NCBI RefSeq assembly: GCF_023073335.1 | Contig: NZ_JADPJG010000031.1 | Location: 237,845 to 301,844 of the forward strand | DNA: 64,000 nucleotides | Origin: Bradyrhizobium sp. 21 | GTDB lineage: Bacteria; Pseudomonadota; Alphaproteobacteria; Rhizobiales; Xanthobacteraceae | Direction of reading: 5' to 3' | In this document: piece by piece, positions 1 through 8,448 of the stretch | Position numbering within the stretch: the stretch's first letter is position 1 | How the letters are laid out: each line of letters starts with the position of its first letter | Translations under genes and position numbers: made by a program | The notes under the pieces: model-generated | Database searches by the model: none | Seen by the model: the letters and a program-made list of their open reading frames with translations, nothing else | Told to the model about the DNA's origin: nothing

Positions 1-860
1 AGCACGCCGAGGAAGAAGAGCTGCACGCCGCCGAAGAAGAACAGGCCGATGACGATCGTGGGAATGCCCCGCGGGCCGATGTCGAAGCCCGCGATCTTGA
101 GCAGGAACACGATGAACGCGTAGGCGAAGCTCAGCGACGAGATGATCAGCCCGAAGAAGAATGCCGAGCGCAGGGGTACGGTGGAAAAGCTGATGGCGCC
201 AAGCAGCCCCTGGTCGATCAGGCTCGATAGCCGGTTGCGGGATATGCCGTGCTTTCGCGCGAGCCAGGTGTAGGGCACGCCGATCGAGCGGAAGCCGCAT
301 TCGAACGGCATCATCCGCATGAAGGGCTGGACGTCCTCGAACTGCTTCATGGCGTCGAGCACCTTGCGGTCGACCAGCTGGTAGTCGCCGACGTCGGCAG
401 GATAGTCGACATAGGACATGCGGCTGATCATCTTGTAGTACAGGTGCCGCGCAGTGCGGCTCAGGAACGGCTCCTCGCGCCGTGCCCGGATGCCAAACAC
501 GATCTCGTAGCCGTCCTCCCAATGCTTGACGAAGGTCGGAATCAGCGCCGGCGGGTCCTGCAAATCGGCCGGCATGAACAGCACCGTGGCGTCGCCGGTC
601 GAGGCCAGCACGCCGTTGTAGGTGTTCCTGAGCACGCCGAAATTCCGGGAGTTCACGATGACCTTGACCGAGGGGTCCTGGGCCGCGATTTCCTTCAGGA
701 TCTCCACGGTCCGGTCGGTCGAGGCGTTGTCGCAGAAGATGTGCTCGCGCTCGTAGCCCGGAAGCTCCCGATCGAAGATGTCCTTGATCGCTGCGTAGCA
801 CTCACGGATCCCCGCCTCCTCGTTGTAGCAGGGGGTCACAAGGCTGATCTTCTTCGGCAT
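1..860 (-). CDS. GT2 family glycosyltransferase (GtrB/DPM-like), 3' end cut by window
   Basis: Reading from ATG at 860, the product starts MPKKISLVTPCYNEEAG, the usual opening of a GT2 nucleotide-sugar fold. It carries the DLQDP motif (near residue 100) typical of GtrB/polyprenyl-phosphate sugar transferases. The last ~60 visible residues form two hydrophobic segments, as in membrane-anchored GtrB/ArnC proteins. About 286 residues are visible; the family is usually 310-340, so the C-terminus lies outside the window. Likely role: moving a sugar from an NDP donor to a polyprenyl phosphate, or modifying a surface glycan, at the inner membrane. It is divergent from rfbF with a 230-bp gap. Substrate unknown. 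Confidence 0.85.
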   Translation of the reverse strand, partial: MPKKISLVTPCYNEEAGIRECYAAIKDIFDRELPGYEREHIFCDNASTDRTVEILKEIAAQDPSVKVIVNSRNFGVLRNTYNGVLASTGDATVLFMPADLQDPPALIPTFVKHWEDGYEIVFGIRARREEPFLSRTARHLYYKMISRMSYVDYPADVGDYQLVDRKVLDAMKQFEDVQPFMRMMPFECGFRSIGVPYTWLARKHGISRNRLSSLIDQGLLGAISFSTVPLRSAFFFGLIISSLSFAYAFIVFLLKIAGFDIGPRGIPTIVIGLFFFGGVQLFFLGV

Positions 861-1090
861 CACTCCTCCAGGCGTCCATCGAAAGAGATCGGTCACCCGC
901 GGCTCGGAATCAGGCGGATGGCAGCCGCTCGAGGCGGGTTGGCGCGCCGGTGGTGGGGTTGCCATCTTTCAATCGTTTCTTTAGCAGGTAAGCCGACAAC
1001 TTCAACCGCTCCCAGGATGGGGGCACGGGCCAGATATTGTTGACAAGATTGGCCTATTCGTTCTGATGTGACGTTTTCTGCTGGACGGGT

Positions 1091-1867
1091 ATGAGCATGA
1101 AGGCCGTGATTCTGGCGGGCGGATTCGGGACACGCATCACCGAAGAGAGCCACGTCAAGCCGAAACCCATGATCGAGATCGGCGGCAAGCCGATCCTGTG
1201 GCACATCATGAAGATATTCTCGTCGCACGGCATCGACGAGTTCGTCGTCTGTTGCGGCTACAAATCCTACGTCATCAAGGAGTATTTCGCGAACTATTTC
1301 CTGCACATGGCGGACGTGACATTCGACCTCGCCAACAATTCGATGGAAGTGCACAACAAGTTCGCCGAGCACTGGAAGGTGACGCTGGTCGATACCGGCC
1401 TCAACACCATGACGGGCGGACGGCTCAGGCGCGTCAGGGACTACGTGGGCAACGACACGTTCTGCATGACCTATGGCGACGGCCTCGCAGACGTCGATAT
1501 CGGCGCGTTGCGCGATTTTCATCGCGCCCACGGCCGGTATGCGACGGTTACCGCGATCCAGCCACCGGCGCGGTTTGGTGCGCTCGACATCGGCGACGAC
1601 GTGGTCCGGCATTTCGAGGAGAAACCGCGGGGCGATGGCCGCTGGATCAACGGCGGCTTCTTCGTGCTGGAGCCCGCGATCTTCGACTATCTCGGCGACG
1701 ACGCCACCATCTGGGAGCAGGAGCCGCTCAAGCGCCTGTCGCAGGACGGGCAGCTTGCGGCCTACCGTCATGGTGGCTTCTGGGAAGCGATGGACACGCT
1801 GCGGGACAAAGTGCACCTCGAACAGCTCTGGGACAGCGGGCAGGCGCCCTGGAAGAGCTGGCCATGA
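1091..1867 (+). CDS. rfbF: Glucose-1-phosphate cytidylyltransferase
   Basis: 258-residue cytosolic nucleotidyltransferase that makes CDP-glucose from CTP and glucose-1-phosphate. The N-terminus has the ILAGGFGTRI signature followed by KPKPMIEIGGKP, and MTYGDGLADVD carries the metal-binding Asp. Length matches RfbF (about 257 residues). ATG at 1097 is a possible alternative start two codons in. The stop overlaps the rfbG start by four bases (ATGA, 1864-1867), indicating translational coupling. With rfbG it forms the entry to a CDP-6-deoxy sugar for a surface polysaccharide. Confidence 0.93.
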   Translation: MSMKAVILAGGFGTRITEESHVKPKPMIEIGGKPILWHIMKIFSSHGIDEFVVCCGYKSYVIKEYFANYFLHMADVTFDLANNSMEVHNKFAEHWKVTLVDTGLNTMTGGRLRRVRDYVGNDTFCMTYGDGLADVDIGALRDFHRAHGRYATVTAIQPPARFGALDIGDDVVRHFEEKPRGDGRWINGGFFVLEPAIFDYLGDDATIWEQEPLKRLSQDGQLAAYRHGGFWEAMDTLRDKVHLEQLWDSGQAPWKSWP

Positions 1868-2949
1868 ACGCCGGCTTCTGGGCGGGCAAGCGCGTTCTCG
1901 TCACCGGGCATACCGGTTTCAAGGGCGGCTGGCTGGTCGCGTGGCTGCGCCATCTCGGCGCCGAGGTCGCGGGCCTCGCGTTGCCGCCCGCGACGACACC
2001 GAACCTGTTCGATCTGGCACAGACCGAGCGGGACATCGTGTCGGTCTTCGCCGACATCCGCGACCCCGCTGCCGTCAAGGCGGCGTTCGACCGGTTCCAG
2101 CCGGAGATCGTCTTCCACATGGCGGCGCAGGCGATCGTGCGCGCGTCCTATGAGGACCCGGTCGGCACCTACGCCACCAACGTGATGGGCACTGTGCATG
2201 TGTTCGAGGCGGTCCGGAATTCGGGCGTGCGCGTGCTGGTCAACATCACCAGCGACAAATGCTACGACAACAAGGAATGGGTGTGGGGGTACCGTGAAAC
2301 CGATCCGCTCGGCGGCAAGGATCCGTATTCCAACAGTAAGGCCTGCGCCGAACTGGTGACACAGGCTTACCGGTCGTCATTCTTCAGTGGAACCAACGGT
2401 ATCGGATTTGCCAGCGCCCGGGCCGGCAACGTGATCGGCGGCGGCGACTGGGCGCAGGACCGTCTGATCCCTGACGTGATCGCTGCGATCCGCAGCCGGC
2501 AGCCGGTGCCGGTCAGGAATCCCGAGGCCGTGCGGCCATGGCAGCACGTGCTCGAGCCGCTCTCGGGCTATCTACTGCTCGCCGAGCACCTGTGGCAGGA
2601 CCCGGCTGCGTTCTCCAGCGAATGGAATTTTGGTCCCGATGCCGACAGCGTGCGCACCGTGCGCTGGCTGGTCGACCGCCTAGCCGTGCTCTGGGGTGTT
2701 CCACCGCAGCAGATGCCGCAGCCGGGACAGCATCCGCATGAGGCGCAACTGCTGTCGCTGGACAGCTCCAAGGCGCGGGCACATCTGGGGTGGGCGCCGC
2801 GCTGGGGCCTCGATCGTGCCGCGTCCGCAGTGGTGGAATGGTACAAGGCGTTCGAGCAGGGCGCCGCGATCAGGCCGGTGATGGTTGACCAGATCGACGC
2901 TTTCATGAAAACCAAGCGGGATCAGAGCATGATCCGGAAAAGTGTGTAG
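1864..2949 (+). CDS. rfbG: CDP-glucose 4,6-dehydratase
   Basis: 361-residue extended SDR enzyme converting CDP-glucose to CDP-4-keto-6-deoxyglucose with bound NAD. The Rossmann motif TGHTGFKG lies near residues 14-21, SDKCYDNKEW is typical of the family, and the catalytic YxxxK is in YSNSKACAE. The start is set by the ATGA overlap with rfbF and by the conserved beginning of the Rossmann fold; an open frame runs further upstream but antiparallels nothing conserved. The last eight or so codons and the stop lie inside a palindromic intergenic repeat (2924-2974), so the C-terminal tail is repeat-derived. No RfbH-type 3-dehydrase follows; a C-methyltransferase does. Confidence 0.92.
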   Translation: MNAGFWAGKRVLVTGHTGFKGGWLVAWLRHLGAEVAGLALPPATTPNLFDLAQTERDIVSVFADIRDPAAVKAAFDRFQPEIVFHMAAQAIVRASYEDPVGTYATNVMGTVHVFEAVRNSGVRVLVNITSDKCYDNKEWVWGYRETDPLGGKDPYSNSKACAELVTQAYRSSFFSGTNGIGFASARAGNVIGGGDWAQDRLIPDVIAAIRSRQPVPVRNPEAVRPWQHVLEPLSGYLLLAEHLWQDPAAFSSEWNFGPDADSVRTVRWLVDRLAVLWGVPPQQMPQPGQHPHEAQLLSLDSSKARAHLGWAPRWGLDRAASAVVEWYKAFEQGAAIRPVMVDQIDAFMKTKRDQSMIRKSV

Positions 2950-2974
2950 CGGTTTTCCGAAAAGGTCATGCTCT
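2924..2974. repeat. Palindromic intergenic repeat forming the rfbG 3' end
   Basis: Imperfect inverted repeat. AGAGCATGA (2924-2932) pairs with TCATGCTCT (2966-2974), and GGAAAA (2936-2941) with TTTTCC (2953-2958). I recognise it from memory as a common Bradyrhizobium/Rhizobiales repeat type beginning AGAGCATGATCCGGAAAA. It overlaps the coding end of rfbG and could form a transcript-end hairpin between rfbG and the methyltransferase gene. Confidence 0.75.
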
Positions 2975-3029
2975 AACGATAGGCTTTTTTTCTCTCGGCC
3001 TGTTCGGGCCGCAAACTGGATCCAATCTG

Positions 3030-4271
3030 ATGGCCACCACGTCGACGCGACCGCTCACCGAGATCAAGAGCTGCGAGGTTTGCGGCAGCGACAAGCTCGT
3101 GCCGGTGCTCGATCTCGGCCTGCATCCGCTGTGCGACGATCTGGTGACGGTCGGCGATTCGCGACAATGCCGCGAATATCCGATTCTGATCGACTTCTGT
3201 CCGACCTGCGCCACCGGCCATCAGCGTTTCCAGGTCCCGAAGGAGGATCTGTTTCCCGGAGACTATCACTACCGCTCGCGCTTCACCGCCGACGTGTTGT
3301 CCGGGATGAAGAGCCTCGTGGCAACCTGCGCGGAGCGGATGGGGCCCTTGACCGGGAAGATCGCGCTCGACATCGGCTGCAATGACGGCAGCCTGCTCGA
3401 CTTCTTTCGCGAGGCCGGCGCCAGAACCGCCGGCATCGAGCCGACCGGCGCGGCGCAGGACGCTGCCGCAAAAGGCCATTTCGTGGTGCAGAACTATCTG
3501 AGCACCGAGACTGCGGCCGAGATTTGCCGCGGCGTCGGCGCGCCCGACATCATCACCTTCACCAACGTGTTCGCGCATATCGAGGATCTGAACGGCGTGC
3601 TCGCGGCGCTGAAGGTGCTGCTCGGGCCCGACACGGTGATCGTGATCGAGAATCATTATCTCGGTGCGGTGCTGGACCGGCATCAGTTCGATACTTTCTA
3701 TCACGAACATCCGCGCACCTATTCTTACAAGTCGTTCAGCTTTATCGCGAAGTCGCTCGGCCTCGACATCGTCAACGTCGAATTTCCCGCGCGCTATGGC
3801 GGCAACATCCGCGTCATCCTCGGGCGCGCGGCGAAGAACGACGCCGTCGCGGCCGATGTCGTTGCCCGCGAGAACAATTTCCAGACCGAGTTTGCCCAAC
3901 TTGCGCGCGACGTCGAGCTCTGGAAGGCCCGCAAGGGCGAAGAGCTGAAGAAGATCATCGCGGCCCACGGACCCATTCGTGCCAAGGCGTTTCCCGGCCG
4001 TGCCGCCATCCTGGTCAAGCTGCTCGGCCTGACGGAGAAAGAGATCGTCGCGGTTCACGAAAAGCCGGGCTCGATCAAGATCGGACATTACGTGCCGGGC
4101 ACCCGCATTCCGATCGTGTCGGACGACGACTTGTTGGCGCATGGCGACCAGAGCAAGCCGCTGCTCAATCTCGCCTGGCACATCTCGCGCGAGATCCGTC
4201 AGTATCTCCAGGACAACGGCTACAAGGGCCCGGTGATCGACGTGCTCGGCGCCGGCGACTTCCATGCCTGA
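3030..4271 (+). CDS. SAM-dependent sugar C-methyltransferase (TylC/TcaB9-like)
   Basis: 413 residues in the three-part layout of NDP-keto-sugar C-methyltransferases. An N-terminal zinc-binding module has Cys pairs at about 15/18 and 57/60 (CEVCG and CPTC). A class I methyltransferase core has motif I ALDIGCNDGSLL at about 112-123. The C-terminal domain follows. The FYHEH motif matches the active-site Glu-His region known from TcaB9-type 3-C-methyltransferases. Next to rfbFG, the expected substrate is CDP-4-keto-6-deoxyglucose or a derivative, giving a branched-chain deoxysugar; this is inference. Its end overlaps the next gene by 8 bases. Confidence 0.85.
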   Translation: MATTSTRPLTEIKSCEVCGSDKLVPVLDLGLHPLCDDLVTVGDSRQCREYPILIDFCPTCATGHQRFQVPKEDLFPGDYHYRSRFTADVLSGMKSLVATCAERMGPLTGKIALDIGCNDGSLLDFFREAGARTAGIEPTGAAQDAAAKGHFVVQNYLSTETAAEICRGVGAPDIITFTNVFAHIEDLNGVLAALKVLLGPDTVIVIENHYLGAVLDRHQFDTFYHEHPRTYSYKSFSFIAKSLGLDIVNVEFPARYGGNIRVILGRAAKNDAVAADVVARENNFQTEFAQLARDVELWKARKGEELKKIIAAHGPIRAKAFPGRAAILVKLLGLTEKEIVAVHEKPGSIKIGHYVPGTRIPIVSDDDLLAHGDQSKPLLNLAWHISREIRQYLQDNGYKGPVIDVLGAGDFHA

Positions 4272-5217
4272 GGCACCCGTCTTCACGATCCTCGGATCGG
4301 GTTTCGGGATGTACGGATATCTGCCCGCGCTGATCGAGTGCGGGATCAAGGTGGCGCTGCCAGAGCGCTACCGTGCGGTGGTTGGCGGCCGGAGCGAGCT
4401 GGCCAAATATCTGCCCGAGGTGACCTGGTGCGCCGACAGGGACGAGGCGCTGGCGCGGGCAACCGGCGCGGTGGTGGCGCTTCGTCCTGCCGATCAGGCC
4501 GACTGGATGGCGCGGCTGGTGGAGACGCCTGGCATTCGCGACCTCATCCTGGAGAAGCCAGTCGCGCCCACACCGCAGCTCGCGGCGCAGCTCGTCGAGG
4601 CGTTTGAGCGCACCGGCAAGCGCTATCGCGTCGGCTACACCTTCCGTTTCCTGCCATGGGCGGAGCCGCTGCGCGCCATCCTCGCCGAGGGCGTCGACGG
4701 GCTGTCGCTGGACTGGAGCTTCATGGCGCATCACTATCGCGCCGATCTCGACAACTGGAAGCGGTTCGATGCCAGCGGCGGGGGCGCGCTCCGCTTCTAC
4801 GGCATTCACCTGATCGCGCTGCTAGCGGAGCTCGGCTACGACGACGTCTCGTCGTCGGCGGTCGCGGGCCCCTCGGATGCCGAGACGGCGTCCTGGGAGG
4901 CCGTGTTCACCGCAAAAGCCCTGCCGCCGTTCGCGCTGCGCGTCGACAGCCGCGCGACGCAAACCTGCTTCAGGCTCACGGCAGACGGACGCGGCGGTCC
5001 TGTCATCGTGGACCAGCTCGATCCGTTCGCATCTGTGAACCAAGTCTCGGTGAACGCCCGCGATGCCAGGGGCACCCGCGATTCCAGAGTGGATGTGCTC
5101 GCGCGTTTGTGCCGATCGCTCGACGAGGATGACGCCGATCATGCGTCGCGTCAGCGCGCCATTGTTGCGTTGTGGACGCGGATCGAGGCGGTGTCGCGAC
5201 GGGTATCTGCGACCTGA
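4264..5217 (+). CDS. Gfo/Idh/MocA-family oxidoreductase
   Basis: 317 residues. The N-terminus has a nucleotide-binding Gly-rich stretch (ILGSGFGMYG), and the EKP motif (LILEKPVAPT, about residue 97) marks the Gfo/Idh/MocA family, which oxidises or reduces sugars with NAD(P). It starts inside the end of the C-methyltransferase gene, so the two are probably co-translated. A likely job is reducing or rearranging the keto sugar made by the three preceding enzymes; substrate and cofactor cannot be read from sequence. It converges with the SDR at 5228 with only 10 bases between the stops. Confidence 0.8.
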   Translation: MPEAPVFTILGSGFGMYGYLPALIECGIKVALPERYRAVVGGRSELAKYLPEVTWCADRDEALARATGAVVALRPADQADWMARLVETPGIRDLILEKPVAPTPQLAAQLVEAFERTGKRYRVGYTFRFLPWAEPLRAILAEGVDGLSLDWSFMAHHYRADLDNWKRFDASGGGALRFYGIHLIALLAELGYDDVSSSAVAGPSDAETASWEAVFTAKALPPFALRVDSRATQTCFRLTADGRGGPVIVDQLDPFASVNQVSVNARDARGTRDSRVDVLARLCRSLDEDDADHASRQRAIVALWTRIEAVSRRVSAT

Positions 5218-5227
5218 GTTGCGCGCG

Positions 5228-6067
5228 CTACCACACGCTCCGGCCGCCATCCATGACCAGATTCTGTCCCGTCATGTAGCTGGAGGCGTCCGAGCAGAGA
5301 AACTGCACCGCCGCCCGGTATTCCTCGACATCTGCCATGCGGCCCATCGGGATCAGGCGCGTCAGTCGTTCGACGAAGGCGGGGTCCTGGTTGTTGAAGA
5401 CGCCGCCGGGCGAGATCGCGTTGACGCGCACGCCGTGATCGGCCCAGTAGGTCGCCAGATATTTCGTCAGCCCGATCAAGCCGTGCTTGATCACCGAGTA
5501 GGTCACGGGTTTCACCGGTTGTTCTTCTTCGCGCGTCACCTGCGGCTGGCGGTAGAGCCGCTGGTCCGGCGCGATCACGCCGAGGTCGGAGGCGATGTTG
5601 AGGATCACGCCGCGCCTGCGTTTGGCCATCTCGCCGCCGAACACCTGCGCGCACAGCATCGCGCCGGTCAGGCCGACGGCGATCTCGGTCTGCCATTGCG
5701 GCACCGGGAATGCCTCGAAGCGCGAGGAGTGCATGACGCCCGGGCTCGACGTCACCTTCGGATCAATGGCGGCGTTGTTGACGAGGATGTCGACGGTAAT
5801 GCCGCGGCCTGCAAGCTGCTCGTTCGCGGCGCGTACTGAGTCGAGCGAGGTGACGTCGATTGCAAGCGCGATCAGATCGGCTGAAGCCGCGACCTGCTTC
5901 AGCGCCGCGATGGCGGCTTCGGCCTGCGTTAGACCGACATCGGTGACGACCACGCGCGCTCCGGCTTCGGCGAGCGCTGCAACGTGCTGCTTGCCCAACA
6001 GGCCGCCGGCGCCGGTCACGAGCGCGGTCCGTCCGGTCAGGTCGTAGCGGGAGGAGGGGTTTGCCAT
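5228..6067 (-). CDS. SDR-family oxidoreductase
   Basis: 279-residue classical short-chain dehydrogenase and last gene of the seven-gene operon. Cofactor motif TGAGGLLG sits near residue 18, NNAA is present, and the catalytic Tyr/Lys lie in YSVIK. About 25 extra residues, rich in Arg, Glu and Gln, separate the catalytic Ser region from Tyr, unlike the other two SDRs in the operon, which suggests a distinct substrate pocket. The start is supported by an AGGAG ribosome site six bases upstream. Probably acts on a sugar or sugar acid intermediate; substrate unknown. Confidence 0.82.
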   Translation of the reverse strand: MANPSSRYDLTGRTALVTGAGGLLGKQHVAALAEAGARVVVTDVGLTQAEAAIAALKQVAASADLIALAIDVTSLDSVRAANEQLAGRGITVDILVNNAAIDPKVTSSPGVMHSSRFEAFPVPQWQTEIAVGLTGAMLCAQVFGGEMAKRRRGVILNIASDLGVIAPDQRLYRQPQVTREEEQPVKPVTYSVIKHGLIGLTKYLATYWADHGVRVNAISPGGVFNNQDPAFVERLTRLIPMGRMADVEEYRAAVQFLCSDASSYMTGQNLVMDGGRSVW

Positions 6068-6080
6068 CGAAGGCTCCTGT

Positions 6081-6842
6081 TCAGCTTCTGAGCTGGCCGC
6101 CGTCGGCCACCATCACGCTGCCGGTGATGAAGGCGGCGCGGGGCGAAGCAAGGAAGGCGACCACATCGGCGATCTCCTCGGGGGTGCCGAGCCGGCGGAG
6201 GGCCACCTCGCGCTGGAGCATGTCGTCGACCGCCTGCTTGTTGTCGGCGATCTTGCGCGCCCAGGTGCCGTCCGGGCTCAAGATGTTCCCGGGGGCGACC
6301 GCATTGATGCGGATGCCCTCCAGCGCCAGCGGGCGCGCCAGACCGCGCACGGTCGCATTCAGCGCCGCTTTGGCGGCGTAGTAGGTGACGGGCGCGCCGA
6401 GTGCGGCCATGCCTGCGATCGAGGAGATGCAGACGATGGCCCGCTCGCCGCTGCCGCGCGCCATCAGCGGCCGGGCGGCTTCGATCATGTTGGTGGTGGC
6501 GAAGAGATTGAGGTCCATTACCCGCGACCACTCTGCCGCGGTTTCCTTCCCCGGTGGGACGGACGCGCCGCTGCCGACGTTGCAGACGAGGATGTCGAGC
6601 CGGCCCCACTGCTTTTCGACGTCCTGAACAAGACTCGCCGCAGCGACGGGATCGGTGACGTCGGCCACGTGAATCGAGCTGCGACCGCCGACGGCCGCCC
6701 GCGCGGTGTTCAGCGCATCGGCGCCGCGCGCCGCGAGCGCGACCTTGGCGCCTTCGGCCGCGAGCGTCGTCGCGATCGCAAGCCCGATCCCGCGGCTGGC
6801 GCCGGTGACGAGAGCGACGCGATCGTTCAGCTCGAGCTTCAT
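6081..6842 (-). CDS. SDR-family oxidoreductase
   Basis: 253-residue classical SDR with TGASRGIG (about 15-22), catalytic YYAAK and the C-terminal GSVMVADGG common in FabG-like enzymes. It starts four bases before the end of the upstream isomerase gene (6839-6842) and is separated by 13 bases from the next SDR, so it is inside the same operon. FabG-like SDRs are hard to assign; the context (NeuB, NeuA, isomerase) points to keto-sugar or polyol oxidation or reduction rather than fatty acid synthesis. Confidence 0.83.
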   Translation of the reverse strand: MKLELNDRVALVTGASRGIGLAIATTLAAEGAKVALAARGADALNTARAAVGGRSSIHVADVTDPVAAASLVQDVEKQWGRLDILVCNVGSGASVPPGKETAAEWSRVMDLNLFATTNMIEAARPLMARGSGERAIVCISSIAGMAALGAPVTYYAAKAALNATVRGLARPLALEGIRINAVAPGNILSPDGTWARKIADNKQAVDDMLQREVALRRLGTPEEIADVVAFLASPRAAFITGSVMVADGGQLRS

Positions 6843-7687
6843 CGCACGGCGTCCTCGACCCAGCGAACCGTCATGTCGCGGTATTTCGCCAGCGCGCCGG
6901 CGTGGTCGCCGTCGGCGGCGCGGGCGGTTTGCAGGATGTATTGGCCCTTGTAGCCGGATCGCTCGATCAGCCGGATCGTCTTGGCAAGGTCCGCGTTGCC
7001 GGTGCCGAGCGGCACGGTGGTTCCGCCGCGGATGCGGTCCTTCACGTGCACATTGAGGATTCGCGGTGCGTAGGCACCGATCTCCTCGTCGCTTTCATAA
7101 CCGAGCGAAGCACTGTTACCGCTGTCGTAGTTGACGCCGAAGACGTCCGCCGGAAATGCTTCCATGAACCGGGCGAGCTCGCGCGGCGGCAGATCGGATT
7201 CGAAGACGATCTTTATGTTTCGCGTTGCAAGCGATTCGTGGCGGGCCAGCAGCACGCGCTTCAACGTATCGCTCTCGCTCTCGCGCTCGATCTTGCCGTT
7301 GTCGACCAGCGGGATCACGACGAATTCGATGCCGATGCGGCTACAGGCGGCGATCAGGAGATCGAGATCGGCGACGAGCGCGTCGCGCTCGACGGCATCA
7401 ACCTTCCAGAACGGCGCCTGCATGAAGCAGTCGCCGGTCAGGCTCGGGATCCGCACGCCGTTCTCGCGCGACAGCGCCAGAATGCCCCTCTGGCCCGGCT
7501 CGGTCGTAAGCGGGTTCTCGCGCAGCCGTTCCTGATCGATGGTCCATTCCATCCGCGTCAGGCCGAGCGCCTTCGCACGCGGGAATTCCTCGCGCCATTC
7601 ATTCCATGGGAATGCCTGGATCCTGCCGTCGACGAGAGCCGACAGCCTGCCTTGCATGAAGCCGATGCGTTGCAGCGTTGTGGTCAC
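6839..7687 (-). CDS. Sugar phosphate isomerase/epimerase (AP-endonuclease-2 TIM barrel)
   Basis: 282 residues of the xylose-isomerase-like TIM-barrel family. Probable metal ligands are Glu in VFESD, Asp in NYDSGNS and His in VHVKD. The fourth ligand position, YILQTAR, has Gln where many relatives have Glu. Overlaps both neighbours by four bases, so it is translationally coupled. It resembles the second domain of the NeuB fusion only at fold level, so the operon encodes two such barrels. Likely interconverts aldose/ketose or epimerises a sugar in the nonulosonate-like pathway. Confidence 0.8.
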   Translation of the reverse strand: MTTTLQRIGFMQGRLSALVDGRIQAFPWNEWREEFPRAKALGLTRMEWTIDQERLRENPLTTEPGQRGILALSRENGVRIPSLTGDCFMQAPFWKVDAVERDALVADLDLLIAACSRIGIEFVVIPLVDNGKIERESESDTLKRVLLARHESLATRNIKIVFESDLPPRELARFMEAFPADVFGVNYDSGNSASLGYESDEEIGAYAPRILNVHVKDRIRGGTTVPLGTGNADLAKTIRLIERSGYKGQYILQTARAADGDHAGALAKYRDMTVRWVEDAVR

Positions 7688-8448
7688 GATTTGCTATCCG
7701 AACTGATGGCGAGGCCCTTGGCGGTCCAGCCGCCGTCGACGAACAGCTCTTGGCCGGTCATATAGGCGGAGGCTTCCGACGCCAGGAAGACGGCGGCGCC
7801 CACCATGTCGGCGGGCTGTCCCCAACGGCCGAGCATGGTGTGGCGGCGCCTCTCCTCATGCATGACAGGATCGGCAAAACTCTTTGCGGTCATCTCGGTC
7901 GCGACATAGCCGGGCGCGAGCGCGTTGACGCGGATGCCGTCGGGCGCATAGTCGGCGGCGAGTGCACGCGTCAGCCCGGCAAGACCGGCCTTCGCCGCCA
8001 CATAACCGGGATTGCCGGGAAAGCCGCGGAGCGAATTGATGCTGGTGACGTTGATGATCGCAGCCGAGCCTGCGTTCTTCAGTAGCGGATGGGCGGCAAG
8101 GATGGTGGCGTAGACGCCGGTGAGATCGGTGGCGACCGTGGCCCGGAAGCGCGCGAGCTCGCTCCCGGCGCTTTGAGCCGGCAGGCTGATGCCGGCGGCG
8201 TTGACCAGCGCGTCGATGCGTTCGCCTTGTGCGGCCACGGTGCGGAATGCGCTCTCGATGGCCTCGTCGTCGGAGAGATCGCAGGCAATCGCGATCACGC
8301 CCTCGGGCGCGGTCCCGGAACGGCTGAGGCCGAACACCGTGGCACCGGCATCTTGCAGGCCGGCTGCAATCGCAGCGCCAATGCCGCGCGAGGCGCCGGT
8401 CACGACCGCGATCTTTCCGGCGAGAGAGAAGGCGCTGAGGTCAGGCAT
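7684..8448 (-). CDS. SDR-family oxidoreductase
   Basis: 254-residue classical SDR: TGASRGIG near residue 18, NAAG, and catalytic YVAAK followed by AGLAGLTRALAADY. It ends within the isomerase gene (four-base overlap) and starts within the end of the NeuA-like gene (eight-base overlap), so it belongs to the operon without doubt. The sequence is close to gluconate 5-dehydrogenase/FabG types, which oxidise sugar acids and related hydroxy groups; the exact substrate is unknown. Confidence 0.83.
   Translation of the reverse strand: MPDLSAFSLAGKIAVVTGASRGIGAAIAAGLQDAGATVFGLSRSGTAPEGVIAIACDLSDDEAIESAFRTVAAQGERIDALVNAAGISLPAQSAGSELARFRATVATDLTGVYATILAAHPLLKNAGSAAIINVTSINSLRGFPGNPGYVAAKAGLAGLTRALAADYAPDGIRVNALAPGYVATEMTAKSFADPVMHEERRRHTMLGRWGQPADMVGAAVFLASEASAYMTGQELFVDGGWTAKGLAISSDSKS

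Noticed and set aside
1038..1070. Sigma70 promoter before rfbF with TTGACA at 1040-1045
   Set aside because: The -35 is perfect, but no acceptable -10 lies 15-18 bases downstream.
2973..4349. A 458-codon minus-strand open frame opposite the C-methyltransferase
   Set aside because: It has no recognisable domain, is rich in His/Arg/Asp as expected for the antisense of a G/C-biased gene, and the plus-strand frame has clear methyltransferase motifs.
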